Source of the DNA: Aureobasidium sp. EXF-3400
Lineage: Eukaryota > Ascomycota > Dothideomycetes > Dothideales > Saccotheciaceae
Direction: 5' to 3'
Length of the DNA: 64,000 nucleotides
Assembly: GCA_024195585.1 (NCBI GenBank)
Contig: SWBL01000071.1
Location: 62,001 to 126,000 of the forward strand
The notes beneath the pieces are model-generated. The model saw only the letters and a list, made by a program, of their open reading frames with translations, was not told where the DNA came from and made no database searches. Positions 1 to 9,289 of the stretch are shown here, one piece after another (positions within the stretch are counted from its first letter, which is position 1; the number at the start of each line of letters is the position of its first letter). Made by a program: the position numbers and the translations under genes.

Positions 1-581
1 AAGAAGCTCACCCTTGCCCAGCGTGGCTTCTGACTGTTCGTGGAACAATACATGTCTCCCAGTCCGACTTCTCGTTGTTATACCCTAACGTATGTTCGAT
101 CCTTTTGAAAGCAAGCGCCAATCCTGAACGAGCCCTGGACATCAATGTCAACGCCTCGCTGGAGTTTTTACATATGGTGATGCCTTCGATACCGCGTCGC
201 ATCAAGAAGGCATTCCCGAATGAAGAGCTGTTGCTCAAAGAAACCCACCACCTCGAGGACATCGCTCAAGTAGACATGCACAAACCAAAGGACGAGAAGT
301 GGATGGCCGCCAGACTGCGCATTCCGCACGAGTTTACGTGGCGTGTTGCTCCCGGAATAGCAAGAAAATTCGCGCGGAAGCGGATAAGTGAGCTTGGCGG
401 TTCGCCAGATGACGAGATCTGGTTGCATTGCAAGCCAGTCGAAGGTACAGTGGAGAAATACAACAGCACTGTGGATAAAAGGAAGGCGAAAGATCCAAAA
501 GACCCGAAAGCAGCACCTGGATCAGTGGGTCCCAATGAAGGGGCCAAGGATGAGCCGGGATGCAAGGAATGGAGAAATTGA
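1..581 (+). CDS. PAF-acetylhydrolase-like phospholipase, 3' part
   Basis: This is the 3' end of a gene that enters from the left edge. The frame is open from base 3 to a TGA at 579-581 (192 codons visible). The visible part starts with an RGTIH motif (His codon at 51-53), followed by SDFSLLYP and, further on, ALDINVNASLEFL. In the PAF-acetylhydrolase family (group VII phospholipase A2), the catalytic histidine lies in an RG(S/T)xH motif before a similar DF...ALDLS..ASLAFL segment, so this is probably the C-terminal part of that alpha/beta hydrolase. The reaction would be hydrolysis of short or oxidised sn-2 acyl chains from phospholipids. The nucleophile serine and the aspartate would lie outside the window. 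The last 45 residues are Lys/Pro-rich and look disordered. Family assignment is by recognition of these motifs only. Confidence 0.7.
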   Translation, partial: EAHPCPAWLLTVRGTIHVSQSDFSLLYPNVCSILLKASANPERALDINVNASLEFLHMVMPSIPRRIKKAFPNEELLLKETHHLEDIAQVDMHKPKDEKWMAARLRIPHEFTWRVAPGIARKFARKRISELGGSPDDEIWLHCKPVEGTVEKYNSTVDKRKAKDPKDPKAAPGSVGPNEGAKDEPGCKEWRN

Positions 582-1000
582 TGTTGATACCTAATGTATA
601 TATAGTTGTGAATTTGAGCGGAGCCAGGTTGGTTTTCTTCTATTCGTGTTTCCAGGCTTGATTTCAAATTCGTCTCCAGTAAAATCACTTGAAGATGTTT
701 GTAAAGGTATAGGGTGCCCGATGTGGAAGGGTCGATGCATGGTCAAAGATCTGAAAAGATGTGAATTCGTTGTGGCTATCTATCAATATGTCTAAAACTT
801 TCACCAAGAAGAACAGCTTGGATATCACCGCAGTGTCTCGACCTGCTGTGTTTTGATCGATGCAAATATATCAGTCTCGCCGTCAAAACTGGAAGGCGCA
901 TTTCGTCGAATTGAGGTCGTTCTGTCGAAACAGGCGAGCGCCGGACTATATATTGATATTATCAATCAGATGTTCCAGCTGATCAAGACAGCGTTCGTCA
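582..1000. other. Intergenic, no gene seen
   Basis: This is the 3' flank of the phospholipase-like gene and the 5' flank of the tRNA gene. No open frame of note, RNA gene or repeat is visible. Confidence 0.5.
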
Positions 1001-1127
1001 AGCTGAGTGGCGCAGCGGAAGGTTCGTAACATATTGTTCCACTTAACAATCGTCAACATTCACTAACTCATAACAGCGCGCCGGGCTCATAACCCGGAGG
1101 ACCTTGGATCGAAACCAAGCTTAGCTA
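1001..1127 (+). tRNA. Initiator tRNA-Met (CAT) with a 55-bp insert in the D-arm
   Basis: The acceptor strand AGCTGAG (1001-1007) pairs with CTTAGCT (1120-1126). The D-stem begins GCGC (1010-1013). The anticodon stem CCGGG/CCCGG (1081-1085/1093-1097) holds loop CTCATAA with anticodon CAT at 1088-1090. The T-stem CTTGG/CCAAG encloses ATCGAAA, the loop typical of eukaryotic initiator tRNA. The D-stem is split: its 3' strand resumes only after bases 1022-1076. Removing these 55 bases leaves exactly 72 nt with a complete cloverleaf, the normal eukaryotic initiator length. The insert begins GTTCGT, contains CACTAACT (1061-1068) and ends ATAACAG, like a fungal mRNA intron. It is not at 37/38, where ordinary tRNA introns lie. 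The Pol III A box (TGGCGCAGCGG, 1008-1018) and B box (GGATCGAAACC, 1106-1116) are both intact. The alternative is a dead copy with a small insertion. Confidence 0.88.
1022..1076 (+). other. Putative spliceosomal-type intron inside tRNA-iMet
   Basis: The segment is 55 bp, with 5' GT (GTTCGT), a CTAAC branch-site match whose candidate A is at 1066, and 3' AG at 1075-1076, ten bases after the branch A. It interrupts the 3' strand of the D-stem after its first base (1021). Length and signals match the mRNA introns of neighbouring genes (for example CFEM, 51 nt; YIP1-like, 53-58 nt). That it is removed by the spliceosome is inference. Confidence 0.6.
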
Positions 1128-1134
1128 TCATATC

Positions 1135-1140
1135 TTTTTT
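1135..1140 (+). terminator. RNA polymerase III T-tract
   Basis: A run of six T residues starts seven bases after the discriminator base of the initiator tRNA. This is the expected Pol III stop signal and supports the locus being transcribed. Confidence 0.7.
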
Positions 1141-1750
1141 GCTCTGAGAGGGCAATGAGGGCTATGTTTTGCTCTGCTAACACTCTTGGTGTATGTAATT
1201 TACATTTTAAACCTCGTTCAGGCTCAGGGCAATGGATCGAGTCACGGCAAGCTCTGTTTGCCGGAAGACATTGCCCACCTTTTTCATATTTTGATGCTGA
1301 GATTTTTTGTTGCCAGATTGGGAAAGGCGTCGATCCCGGAAGTACCTCCGTGTGCGACTTCGCTTGGTTTCAAGCCAGGCTTCCAAACCAACGCTCCTTC
1401 CTCTAGCACTAGCAATCGCATGAGAACAGTCGTTTTCAACAGGGTATTTACAGACAAAGTTAGTGAAGTTGTTGCTAGTCTGGCAGTCGTGAAAATGTGC
1501 ATCATGTTTGCTCTGCAAGTTTGGGCAGGCGCATTCCGAATACACTGTTCATCTACATTCCTTTCCTCTCATATAACAATTCCTTTATGCCTCGTCGCCA
1601 GGGAAGCATCGCAAGAGCCACATCTTGTCGACAACAAACAGATGTTCTGCTTTACAAGTATGCTGAACAACCAATATTGTTCACATCTTCCTCGCCATCT
1701 TCCAGCTGCCACCACAAATTATTATTCGAACCCTTACATAACGCATCACT
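1141..1750. other. Intergenic, CFEM gene upstream region
   Basis: The open frames here overlap one another on both strands and none resembles a protein family. The last 200 bases are C/T-rich, as in many fungal promoters and 5' UTRs, and precede the CFEM start. Confidence 0.4.
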
Positions 1751-2431
1751 ATGCGACCTGCTTTTGCTCTTCTCTATACTGCAACAACGCTAAGTACGCT
1801 TGGACAAGCATTCAGTCTTTGGGGCCAGTCAAAACCCTTGAGTCTGCAGGAAAGAGCAAGTATCTGGGGTCTGCCTGATTGCGCCAGCACATGTGTTACT
1901 TCCAGCTTTGGCGGCTGCAATTCTATCGATGTCGAGTGCATCTGTAAAAACAAAGAGTTTTTGGATAATCTTGGTTGCTGCATGTCCAAAGCTTGCGACA
2001 AAGCCGATCAAGATGGTGCGTATCTCTACGCTCAACACCCCTTGCTTACTCGCTAATGTCAACTAGCTGCCATCGGATTCGCAAATAACTTCTGCTCGGC
2101 GTACAAAGTCACTGATCTGCCTACCGCTGCAACATGCATGTCAACCAATGCAGCAACGACCACTGATAAGAATACTACACCGGCTCCAACGCTCGACCCC
2201 TCATCTGCAACTTCTTTGCTACCCGCCTTGAGTTCTGCGGCGTCAGCAGTTATCGCCAATGTCTCAAATGGCACGAACATGACTGGATACATCAGTACAC
2301 AGCGTGTCACTGTCACGGCGACGGTTACGGCTAGCAGTACTGGACAGGCCCCTCGTGTTGCGGCTGAAGTGACTGGTTGGGCTTGGGGTATAGGAGCCAT
2401 GCTAGCTGGAGCTGCTGTTGTGGTTGTTTGA
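1751..2431 (+). CDS. CFEM-domain, probably GPI-anchored surface protein
   Basis: The CDS joins 1751-2015 and 2067-2431 (209 aa). The intron is 51 nt (GTGCGT...GCTAAT...CTAG) and its removal restores the frame. The protein begins with a hydrophobic signal peptide (MRPAFALLYTATTLS). Residues about 40-110 hold the cysteine pattern of a CFEM domain (PDCASTC, GGC, VECIC, LGCCM, KAC, NFC), with an Asp just before the CIC pair. A Ser/Thr-rich stretch follows, then a hydrophobic C-terminus ending in AAVVVV, as expected for GPI attachment. CFEM proteins are fungal wall or secreted proteins; some bind haem via the conserved Asp, others act in host interaction or adhesion. Which role applies here cannot be told from the sequence. 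Confidence 0.88.
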
Positions 2432-3086
2432 GAGCCTCATGCACCCAGAGAAAGTCATACACATAGGGTAGAGACGATAGATGTTGGAAGCCTCGTCGGT
2501 GAGGAGGAATCTTGTTTCTGTTCTCTTTGTAAGGCATATACATTGATACTAATGCTTAATCTTGTCTTCTCTTATATACACACGCCGATTGCCTAGAACA
2601 TCGACAGATATTCAACAGTTTCCCAGGAGAGTGAATGCAGATAGATTTGGTTGTTTGGAGTTCAATGTCGAGAGACGGCCAGGACGATCAATTGTGGCAC
2701 TTGCGGTCTTTGGCATTACCTGTTGCACGGTTGAGGAAGAGACAGGGGCTTACCATCAACCACGGTCCTGACAGGTCGACAGCAGCATAGCCACTGTTTA
2801 GTCGCATGATACATCAATTCCGTTCGTTCTGTAGTTAGGGGTTACAGTGCAGATATCCTTGATGACATGATAGGCAAAGGGAGTATCTCAAATATCATTT
2901 TACTCGGGTCTCATAGAATTCTGCTAGCGAGCGATTGACTGGTAATATTCGATACAAGTACAGGAAGACATATTTTGGGGAAAGAAATATTCATTTTTTT
3001 TTTTATAGCAACTTTGTAAAGGAGCACTCAAGAACAGGACATCACAGACCCAAAAAGCAAAGCAGCAAGACTCACCAGAACCGTTT
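2432..3086. other. Intergenic between convergent genes
   Basis: The 3' flanks of the CFEM gene (plus) and the disordered-protein gene (minus) meet here. A poly-T stretch lies at about 2995-3004. No gene is recognised; the 2562-2771 open frame has no protein-like features. Confidence 0.4.
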
Positions 3087-3986
3087 TCATGCGATATAAG
3101 GACTAGTTCCAGCAAACCTTGGAGGTCTGACCGGAGCTGCCCTGCCGCCACTTCTCTCAACTTTTTCGCCAAAATCAGGTCTACTAGCCTCACCAGTGAA
3201 GAAGTCAATGCTGTTTACAGAACCAGTGGGAGAAGTAGGTGCTTGATCAGTGGGTTGTATAACCTCAGAGCGTCTAGCATCGATACCGGCTTGAACATCA
3301 AGAATGGCGGCGTATGAAGCTGCTCTGGGACTAATCCTGGGAATACGAGCCGTGAGACGAGGGTCTATGGTTGTGACGTGGTCGCTAGCATCAGAAGAGT
3401 AGATAGACGAAGGGGCAGGGAGGCGCCAACTAGGTCCACTGCTGTAAGTATCAGAGTCAGAAGCAGGTATACCACCGCTCGTGTAGACTGAGGACGCAAT
3501 TCTTGGATTAGCTGTTTCAGCCCAATCAACACCAGAGACCCATTGAGGAGTGTGAAGAGCAAGGGTTTCAGGTGAAGATGGGTTATGAGCGAACATCTCA
3601 AAACTTGATCTGATACGAAGAGGAGACGTGTAGGGGTTTGTTGTACGAGGAGGAGTGCGTATACCAGATGGGCCCGGTGTTGGATCAAGATAAGAAGCGA
3701 CAGGATTTCTGGCACCGCTTCTGCTTGGAGGAGCCGAGGGGCAAGAAGACGAGTCGTCTCTCAACCACCAAGTGCGAGAAGGCCTTTGGATATTGTCGGG
3801 ATTGTTAGCACGAACGACGTGTCCAGGAATGACTGGGTTGTTAACTGCAGAGTAGTGAGAGGATGCGGACATATCCTGCATCGCGATATCTGGTTCTTCA
3901 GCAGCAGGCTTCTTGTTTCGAATCGGCAAGCATTGGCAGAGGAGTTCGGACCAGCTCGAGATTTCATACTCACCATTCGAAGGCAT
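3087..3986 (-). CDS. Ser/Pro-rich disordered protein, function unknown
   Basis: The frame runs from an ATG at 3986 to a TGA at 3087-3089 (299 aa). After a short Cys-containing segment (ELLCQCLPIRNKK) the protein is dominated by Ser, Pro, Thr and Arg, with phosphosite-like SPR and TSPTGS patterns and no recognisable domain. The 5' end is uncertain. On the minus strand, a good small intron (GTAAGT...AACTGAC...AAAACAG, about 4005-4045) precedes the ATG, and the frame upstream of it is open for a few dozen codons. Further upstream (4280-4350) an ATG starts a very hydrophobic stretch (VIFFFFVVLAPILCLMF). The true product may therefore be a membrane-anchored protein with this disordered tail in the cytosol. 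I could not join these exons in frame with confidence. Confidence 0.5.
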   Translation of the reverse strand: MPSNGEYEISSWSELLCQCLPIRNKKPAAEEPDIAMQDMSASSHYSAVNNPVIPGHVVRANNPDNIQRPSRTWWLRDDSSSCPSAPPSRSGARNPVASYLDPTPGPSGIRTPPRTTNPYTSPLRIRSSFEMFAHNPSSPETLALHTPQWVSGVDWAETANPRIASSVYTSGGIPASDSDTYSSGPSWRLPAPSSIYSSDASDHVTTIDPRLTARIPRISPRAASYAAILDVQAGIDARRSEVIQPTDQAPTSPTGSVNSIDFFTGEASRPDFGEKVERSGGRAAPVRPPRFAGTSPYIA

Positions 3987-5165
3987 CGTCACCAAGATAA
4001 ACACTGTTTTCTCGTCAGTTGAAATTTGAGGGTTGAGGACTTACGGACTGTGTAAGTTCTGGAGCCTGCCAGAAGAATGTTGGATGGTGACTTGGTGAAT
4101 GTCTTGGATTTTCGAGATGATTCTGCGTGAAGGGAAGAAAGACGGAAATGTTTGCTGGAAGCTTATGAGTATTTGTGTAGTGGGCGAGATCTTCCGATAG
4201 ATGTCAAGAAGGATTAGAACATTGTTCCCACTTTCTTTGTTAGCCCATTGTTTGACTGAATATAAACAATGTGTTGTATTCTCACAAAACATGAGACAAA
4301 GAATGGGTGCTAAGACAACAAAGAAGAAGAAAATCACGTTGGTATCCATGCCGAAACCGAAACAACTCGATCGTGGCTGAGGGTGCGAAGCAATACGTCT
4401 GCGCAAAGAACAACGGAGGCAGCAAAAAAGAATCACAGGTCTGATGATAGAGGAAATTCAACTTACCTCCACAACTTGTTGCAACCCATCGCTCTCGGTT
4501 TCCATCTCCTTCCTTCACTTCTCCTTCAGCCTCTCGATAATGACCAGACGACCTCTTTCCACGGAGGCGCTATATCGAGAGACATGTGATGACAAGTCGA
4601 CTGGTGTGAAAGTGTCAGCTGCTGCAGTGGTTTGAACTCGAGCGCGTTGTTGGTTGCATTGTGAATTGGTTGGCGGTTTTGATGTGTTGACTATCGAATT
4701 GGGTTAGCTACGTGATTGGTTGACGTGTTTACAGTCAGGCTATAATGATTGATGGAAGCAATGGCAGATTGGCTAGCATATAAAGCCTTACTGATGGCGA
4801 TGGCGATGGCGATGGTAATCACATGCTGGCGATGATCTGAAGTCTCGGCATTCGACACTGCGCAGACTAACAACCTCATATGTGACTCCTGTCGACATAC
4901 TTCTACTCAACCATGACTGTCGACGATCTCTCAGAGTCAAGACACCGCATGGGATGGCTACACGGCTCGTGTTGATCGCAGGTAGTACAAACCCAACATG
5001 TGACGAGTCTTGAACTTGCCCCTGAGGAGAGTCAAGTCATCTGCATGTCTCAGAGCAGGAATGTTAGCGAGCGTTTAGGCTATGTTACAATCACCAGGGC
5101 AGCAAATATCAGTGGATGATCAGAAGGGTAACAAGAAGTCGTTATCATATTCAGCAATCGCAAGG
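3987..5165. other. Possible 5' exons, then intergenic
   Basis: The left third may hold 5' exons of the preceding minus-strand gene, including a hydrophobic segment encoded near 4280-4350. From about 4640 to 5165 no gene is seen. A short GATGGC repeat lies at 4793-4815. Confidence 0.35.
4793..4815 (+). repeat. (GATGGC)n microsatellite
   Basis: Almost four perfect copies of the hexamer GATGGC occur in non-coding sequence. It has no evident role. Confidence 0.8.
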
Positions 5166-6599
5166 CTAGAGCTTAGGCGTCGTCTGGTCTTTCTCGGCCG
5201 TGTCGACATCAGTAGGCGGTGTGTCCTCCTTAAGTACATCACTTGTCCAAGTTGACGTTGAGCTAATGCTCAAATTACTCGCACGGTTGTGCAAAGACGT
5301 TGGCGAGGTCTCGTGCTCAGAAGCAGTGCCTATCGAATTGGGTGTTCCCGGCCTAGAGTCAGAAGAGGCCAGACGACTCGAGCGCCTGGCGGTTGCTGTC
5401 TTTGGCCGTTCCTTCCTAAGGCTCTGAGTGCTGTTCATTCTGCGTAGCTTCTCTTCGGACCGACGCCCGAGTGACTCGGGGGTAGAGCTCCTCGAGCTTG
5501 AGCGCGAGTGGCTGTTTTCTCGCAAGATTGAACTTGGCCTGGCCTTCTTTTCTCTCATATGAGACAGACTCTGCTTTTCGCGCAAAGCTTCGCGCTGCAT
5601 CCTGTTCAATTGATCATGATTGGGTCTTGTTGGGTGTCGCAGACGAGTCCATCCCTTCCACCCTGTCCACCAAAGCCAGCCACCTTCCTGTTTTGCCAAC
5701 TGTCTCTTTCTTGTCTTGATGATAGCTCGTAGCTGTGAGCGTCGTTCATTTTCCTTCTCCCAGTAATTGTGTCTATAGGTGTCCCAGTCCTCTCGGAAGT
5801 CTGGCGAGAAAGGTTTTGGCAACAGGAGGAGCTTGATGACATCTCCTCCGGGAGCAACATCTTCTTCAATCCAGCCATGGCGGCCTCCAGTTTCCCAAAG
5901 GCCGACCTTGTCCTTGTTGTCAAGCGTAGATTTCTCGATATCTTTTGGCATGTATTCAAATCGCATGCCCTTGACATGACCCCACCATCCCCAGGGATCC
6001 AGGAAGAAGAGGTAGCCAAGAGCTTCTTTCCACCATGGGCCCCGAATAACGACAAGCTTGAGGTTGAAGCCTCGTAGACCTCTGTTTGTGATGTTGACCC
6101 ACCTTCTCGGCCAGCGAATACCGCGATCCCACATTCCAGTCCCCCAGACGAGACCAGCAGTCACAAGACCTCCAACCCAGCCTAAGCGTTCGGCAATGTC
6201 GACGACCCAGTAAGGAGAGCCACCGGTTCCCTTGCCATCTTCGCGCGGGCGCAGAAAGAGGAGATATGTGAAGGTCGAGATCCAGAGACCGAGAGCGGTC
6301 ATCAAGACAAGGTAGAGACGTAAGCGGGCATGTAGACACAGGTACTGGGCGCGGAGAGAAGATTCGAGGATAAGGAGATTGAGCTTGATTTGCTCAGGCG
6401 ACGAGGGTAGGTTGTTCAGAGGGTCAGACTGGGAGGTAGTGGGTTGGTGGGGAGCGGTGATGGAGTCTCCGCGTGAGCGTGAATGCGAGTGCGAAAGAGT
6501 GGTGGTGCTCGAGCGGCGGGCGGATTGTGCGACTTGATCGAGGGACACGTCGGGCGGCGGGGCACCCTTGACGATTCTATCCAGCGTGGATGTCGACAT
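5166..6599 (-). CDS. SPO7: Spo7, regulatory subunit of the Nem1-Spo7 phosphatase
   Basis: An intronless 477-aa frame. Residues about 70-230 match Spo7: the LNLLILESSLR stretch carrying the LLI motif needed to bind Nem1 in yeast, then RAQYLCLHARLRLY, two membrane segments (LYLVLMTALGLWISTFTYLL and VGGLVTAGLVWG) and a conserved Trp/Gly-rich segment (WWKEALGYLFFLDPWGWWG). Nem1-Spo7 dephosphorylates the phosphatidate phosphatase Pah1 at the ER/nuclear membrane. This directs phosphatidic acid to triacylglycerol and controls nuclear membrane growth. The protein is longer than yeast Spo7 because of a disordered Ser/Arg-rich C-terminal tail of about 150 residues with many SRSSS and TPxS patterns, likely phosphorylated. 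The start is the first ATG of the frame and is followed by a plausible disordered N-terminus. Confidence 0.9.
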   Translation of the reverse strand: MSTSTLDRIVKGAPPPDVSLDQVAQSARRSSTTTLSHSHSRSRGDSITAPHQPTTSQSDPLNNLPSSPEQIKLNLLILESSLRAQYLCLHARLRLYLVLMTALGLWISTFTYLLFLRPREDGKGTGGSPYWVVDIAERLGWVGGLVTAGLVWGTGMWDRGIRWPRRWVNITNRGLRGFNLKLVVIRGPWWKEALGYLFFLDPWGWWGHVKGMRFEYMPKDIEKSTLDNKDKVGLWETGGRHGWIEEDVAPGGDVIKLLLLPKPFSPDFREDWDTYRHNYWEKENERRSQLRAIIKTRKRQLAKQEGGWLWWTGWKGWTRLRHPTRPNHDQLNRMQREALREKQSLSHMREKKARPSSILRENSHSRSSSRSSTPESLGRRSEEKLRRMNSTQSLRKERPKTATARRSSRLASSDSRPGTPNSIGTASEHETSPTSLHNRASNLSISSTSTWTSDVLKEDTPPTDVDTAEKDQTTPKL

Positions 6600-7041
6600 G
6601 GCTGAATGACTCTGTTCAGCTCATGATTGAGGGTAGCACTTTGCGACGGTGGGCAGTAGCAATGTTGTAATGTCGATATGGGTCATGGAGAAATGACTGG
6701 CGTCAGCTCATGCATGCGCCGTGATTGATTCAACGGCGGGCCCGGAGACGCGGCCTGACCTAAACTCCGTCCCTGTTGCCTGCATCGTCATAAGACCGTC
6801 TACTCCGTGCCTGCCTATTTGACCAGTACAATAAAGTCGTTGCCCGTCGCTCTTTCCTTTTTCCCTTCCTCTCTTTGACTATCTCTCCTCCAAGATTAGC
6901 CGATTACAATATTCGCGCGCCAGTCGCGCTACCCTAAGCCTTGGGAAACAGGCCTGGAACCAAGTCAGCGAATCGTTCAACAACGCCCTCTGCATAAACC
7001 GCCACCCAACAACTCCTGAAAACACAACAAAGAGACCAAGA
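6600..7041. other. Divergent promoter between SPO7 and the CLD1-like gene
   Basis: The two genes start in opposite directions from this 442-bp space. It contains C/T-rich tracts near 6850-6890 on the plus strand, typical of fungal core promoters and 5' UTRs, and no coding signal. Confidence 0.5.
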
Positions 7042-8698
7042 ATGGCCTCCGACACAGAAGGCGGCCAGCGCCCCATGCTGGGTTCTCAACGCAAAGACAC
7101 TCCCTCTGAGGCCACCAGGACCGCTGCCAAGACCGGCTACTTTCCCCTGGGATACAAGGAGGGCTTCAGTCAATGGGTATATAACCCCTCATGCACGACT
7201 TGTCTTTTTCGTCACTAACTCATCACAGTGGGCTGGTCTGTCCCCTGCCGTTACCGAACACCGCGTTCTCTCCTTCATCCCGTATCTTCAGAAACCTCCG
7301 ACCCACACCCAGACCGGTTCTGCCCCTGCCTCGACGAATGCCTCAACACAGGATGTCACAAAGACCGCAGCCCGTCAGGCTGACCCAGTGACCACATCGA
7401 CTGTCAGCGATCCCTACGGCCCCCGTCAATGGAACTCGGACTTGGTGGAATTGTCAGGGAAAAGTCGCTTCTTGAACGAATTCTCGGTTGAGAGGATTGG
7501 TGAGCAAGTTGACAACAACCTTGTCATGATCCACGGCTACGGTGCTGGTCTCGGATTCTTCTATCGCAACTTTGAGAGTTTGTCTAGATTGTCAGGCTGG
7601 AAACTGTACGCTCTGGATATGCTCGGTATGGGTCGTTCATCGCGTCCTCCGTTCAAGATCAGTGCCAAAGACCGTCAGGGCAAGATTGAAGAAGCCGAGA
7701 ACTGGTTTATTGACGCTCTGGAGGAATGGCGCGTCAAGAAGGGCATTGATCGTTTCACTTTGCTCGGTCACAGCATGGGTGGCTACATGGCTGTTGCATA
7801 TGCTCTGAAGTACCCTGGCCATCTCAACAAGCTGATTCTGGCTTCGCCCGTTGGTATCCCGGAAGACCCCTACGCAGTGAATGCCGATATGCCTGAACCC
7901 GAAGATTCGACTATGGCCAATGAGTTTACTCAAGACCAGGCAAACTCTGTCAACGGTACAAATCCCGATATCCCGGCGTCAGCGAAGACTGGAGACAACA
8001 ACAACTTCTTGAACGCAAAGGCAAAAAGAGATGCTGCCAACAACAGTGGCAAGCCGCCTAAGAAGCCATTGCCGAAGTGGCTTACCACTCTTTGGGATGC
8101 AAACATCTCGCCCTTCTCCTTTGTTCGCTGGTCCGGTCCTCTAGGTCCTCGTTTGGTATCAGGTTGGACGAGCCGTCGGTTCAGCCATCTCCCAGCCGAA
8201 GAGTCACAAGCCTTGCACGACTACAGTTACTCCCTTTTCCGTCAACGAGGATCAGGTGAATACGCTTTGGCCTACATCCTCGCTCCCGGAGCCTTCGCTC
8301 GCAGCCCTCTGATTCGCCGCATCCAAGGCGTGGGCCGTCAGTGGATTTCGGAACCTCACTCCTCGCCGACTCCTGACAACGCTTCTTCTGCTCCTACCGG
8401 TCTATCAAAGGTCCGTGAGACAGGTATTCCGGTCGTTCTCATGTACGGAGAAAACGATTGGATGGACAAAGAGGGTGGTCGTGCTGCAGCAGAGAAGATG
8501 CAGGCTGAGAAGCAAAAAGCTCTTTCCACTGCCACGGAAGAGGAGAAGAAGAGAGAGAATGGCGATGCCAAGGTTGTGATCATCCGTAAGGCTGGTCATC
8601 ACGTTTACCTTGACGGTGCAGACCACTTCAACAGTGTGATGGACGAGGAAATGAGAGATGTGGAGGCCAGAGAGAAGAGATTGGGGTTCATGAAGTGA
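7042..8698 (+). CDS. CLD1/ABHD5-like alpha/beta hydrolase (cardiolipin lipase or acyltransferase type)
   Basis: The CDS joins 7042-7176 and 7229-8698 (534 aa); the 52-nt intron (GTATAT...CACTAACT...CACAG) is phase 0. The protein has the alpha/beta hydrolase oxyanion motif HGYGAG (about residue 147), nucleophile elbow GHSMGG (Ser about 227), YGENDWMD with the likely catalytic Asp, and a C-terminal AGHHVYLD with the catalytic His. That segment fits the H-x4-D motif of the ABHD4/ABHD5 group, which in fungi includes Cld1 (mitochondrial cardiolipin deacylase) and Ict1 (lysophosphatidic acid acyltransferase). An insert of about 80 low-complexity residues (residues about 270-325) separates the core from the cap. 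Family placement is firm; which fungal paralogue it is cannot be decided here. Confidence 0.85.
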
Positions 8699-9289
8699 AG
8701 GCGAGGATGATAAGAGATACCTATTTGATTGCAACTCAGGAGTTTGGGACATGAAACAATGAGGGAGAGGAAAGGATCTACGGGACAAACGAATACGAAA
8801 GACTAGATACACGCATGCATTGGCAGTTTACAACAACCAAACAGCATTCTTAGAGGCTTTTTAACAAATCCATACACACTTTTAGACTTCCTAGCATCTT
8901 CAGACTGTTCGTTGCACTTCGAAAATAAAGCTTCCTCTCCTCACTGGAGTTCAAGAGCAGACAAAGTCTGAACTATACACTGTCGACACAATGATGCTTT
9001 GCAAAAGCGACTAGGGAGATGGCCTTGAGTATTTGCTAGAGGGGAGTGCCCCAGAAGCAAGCAGAAGAAGTTATAGTAAGCGATTGCGAGTAGCAACGTA
9101 TTCTTTCAACAACGTCATCTTTACAGCATGTTTGGGAGCAGGTATAGATACCGGAGAAATGATACGGAGCAAAGGCAATGGTTGGGATGGGTACGAGAAA
9201 AGGCAATTTTGTTGCGAAGTGACATGGTAGAAGCTCAGCTACAATGTCAGGCTCGCGTGTGCTCAACAGTATGGAAGTATTGAAGTGGT
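8699..9289. other. Intergenic between convergent genes
   Basis: The 3' flanks of the lipase-like gene and the Yip1-domain gene lie here. No RNA gene or supported ORF is seen. Confidence 0.4.

Noticed and set aside
4041..4436. 131-codon minus-strand frame as an independent gene
   Set aside because: Lacks coherent composition after the first hydrophobic stretch and contains good splice signals, so at most part of it may be exon sequence.
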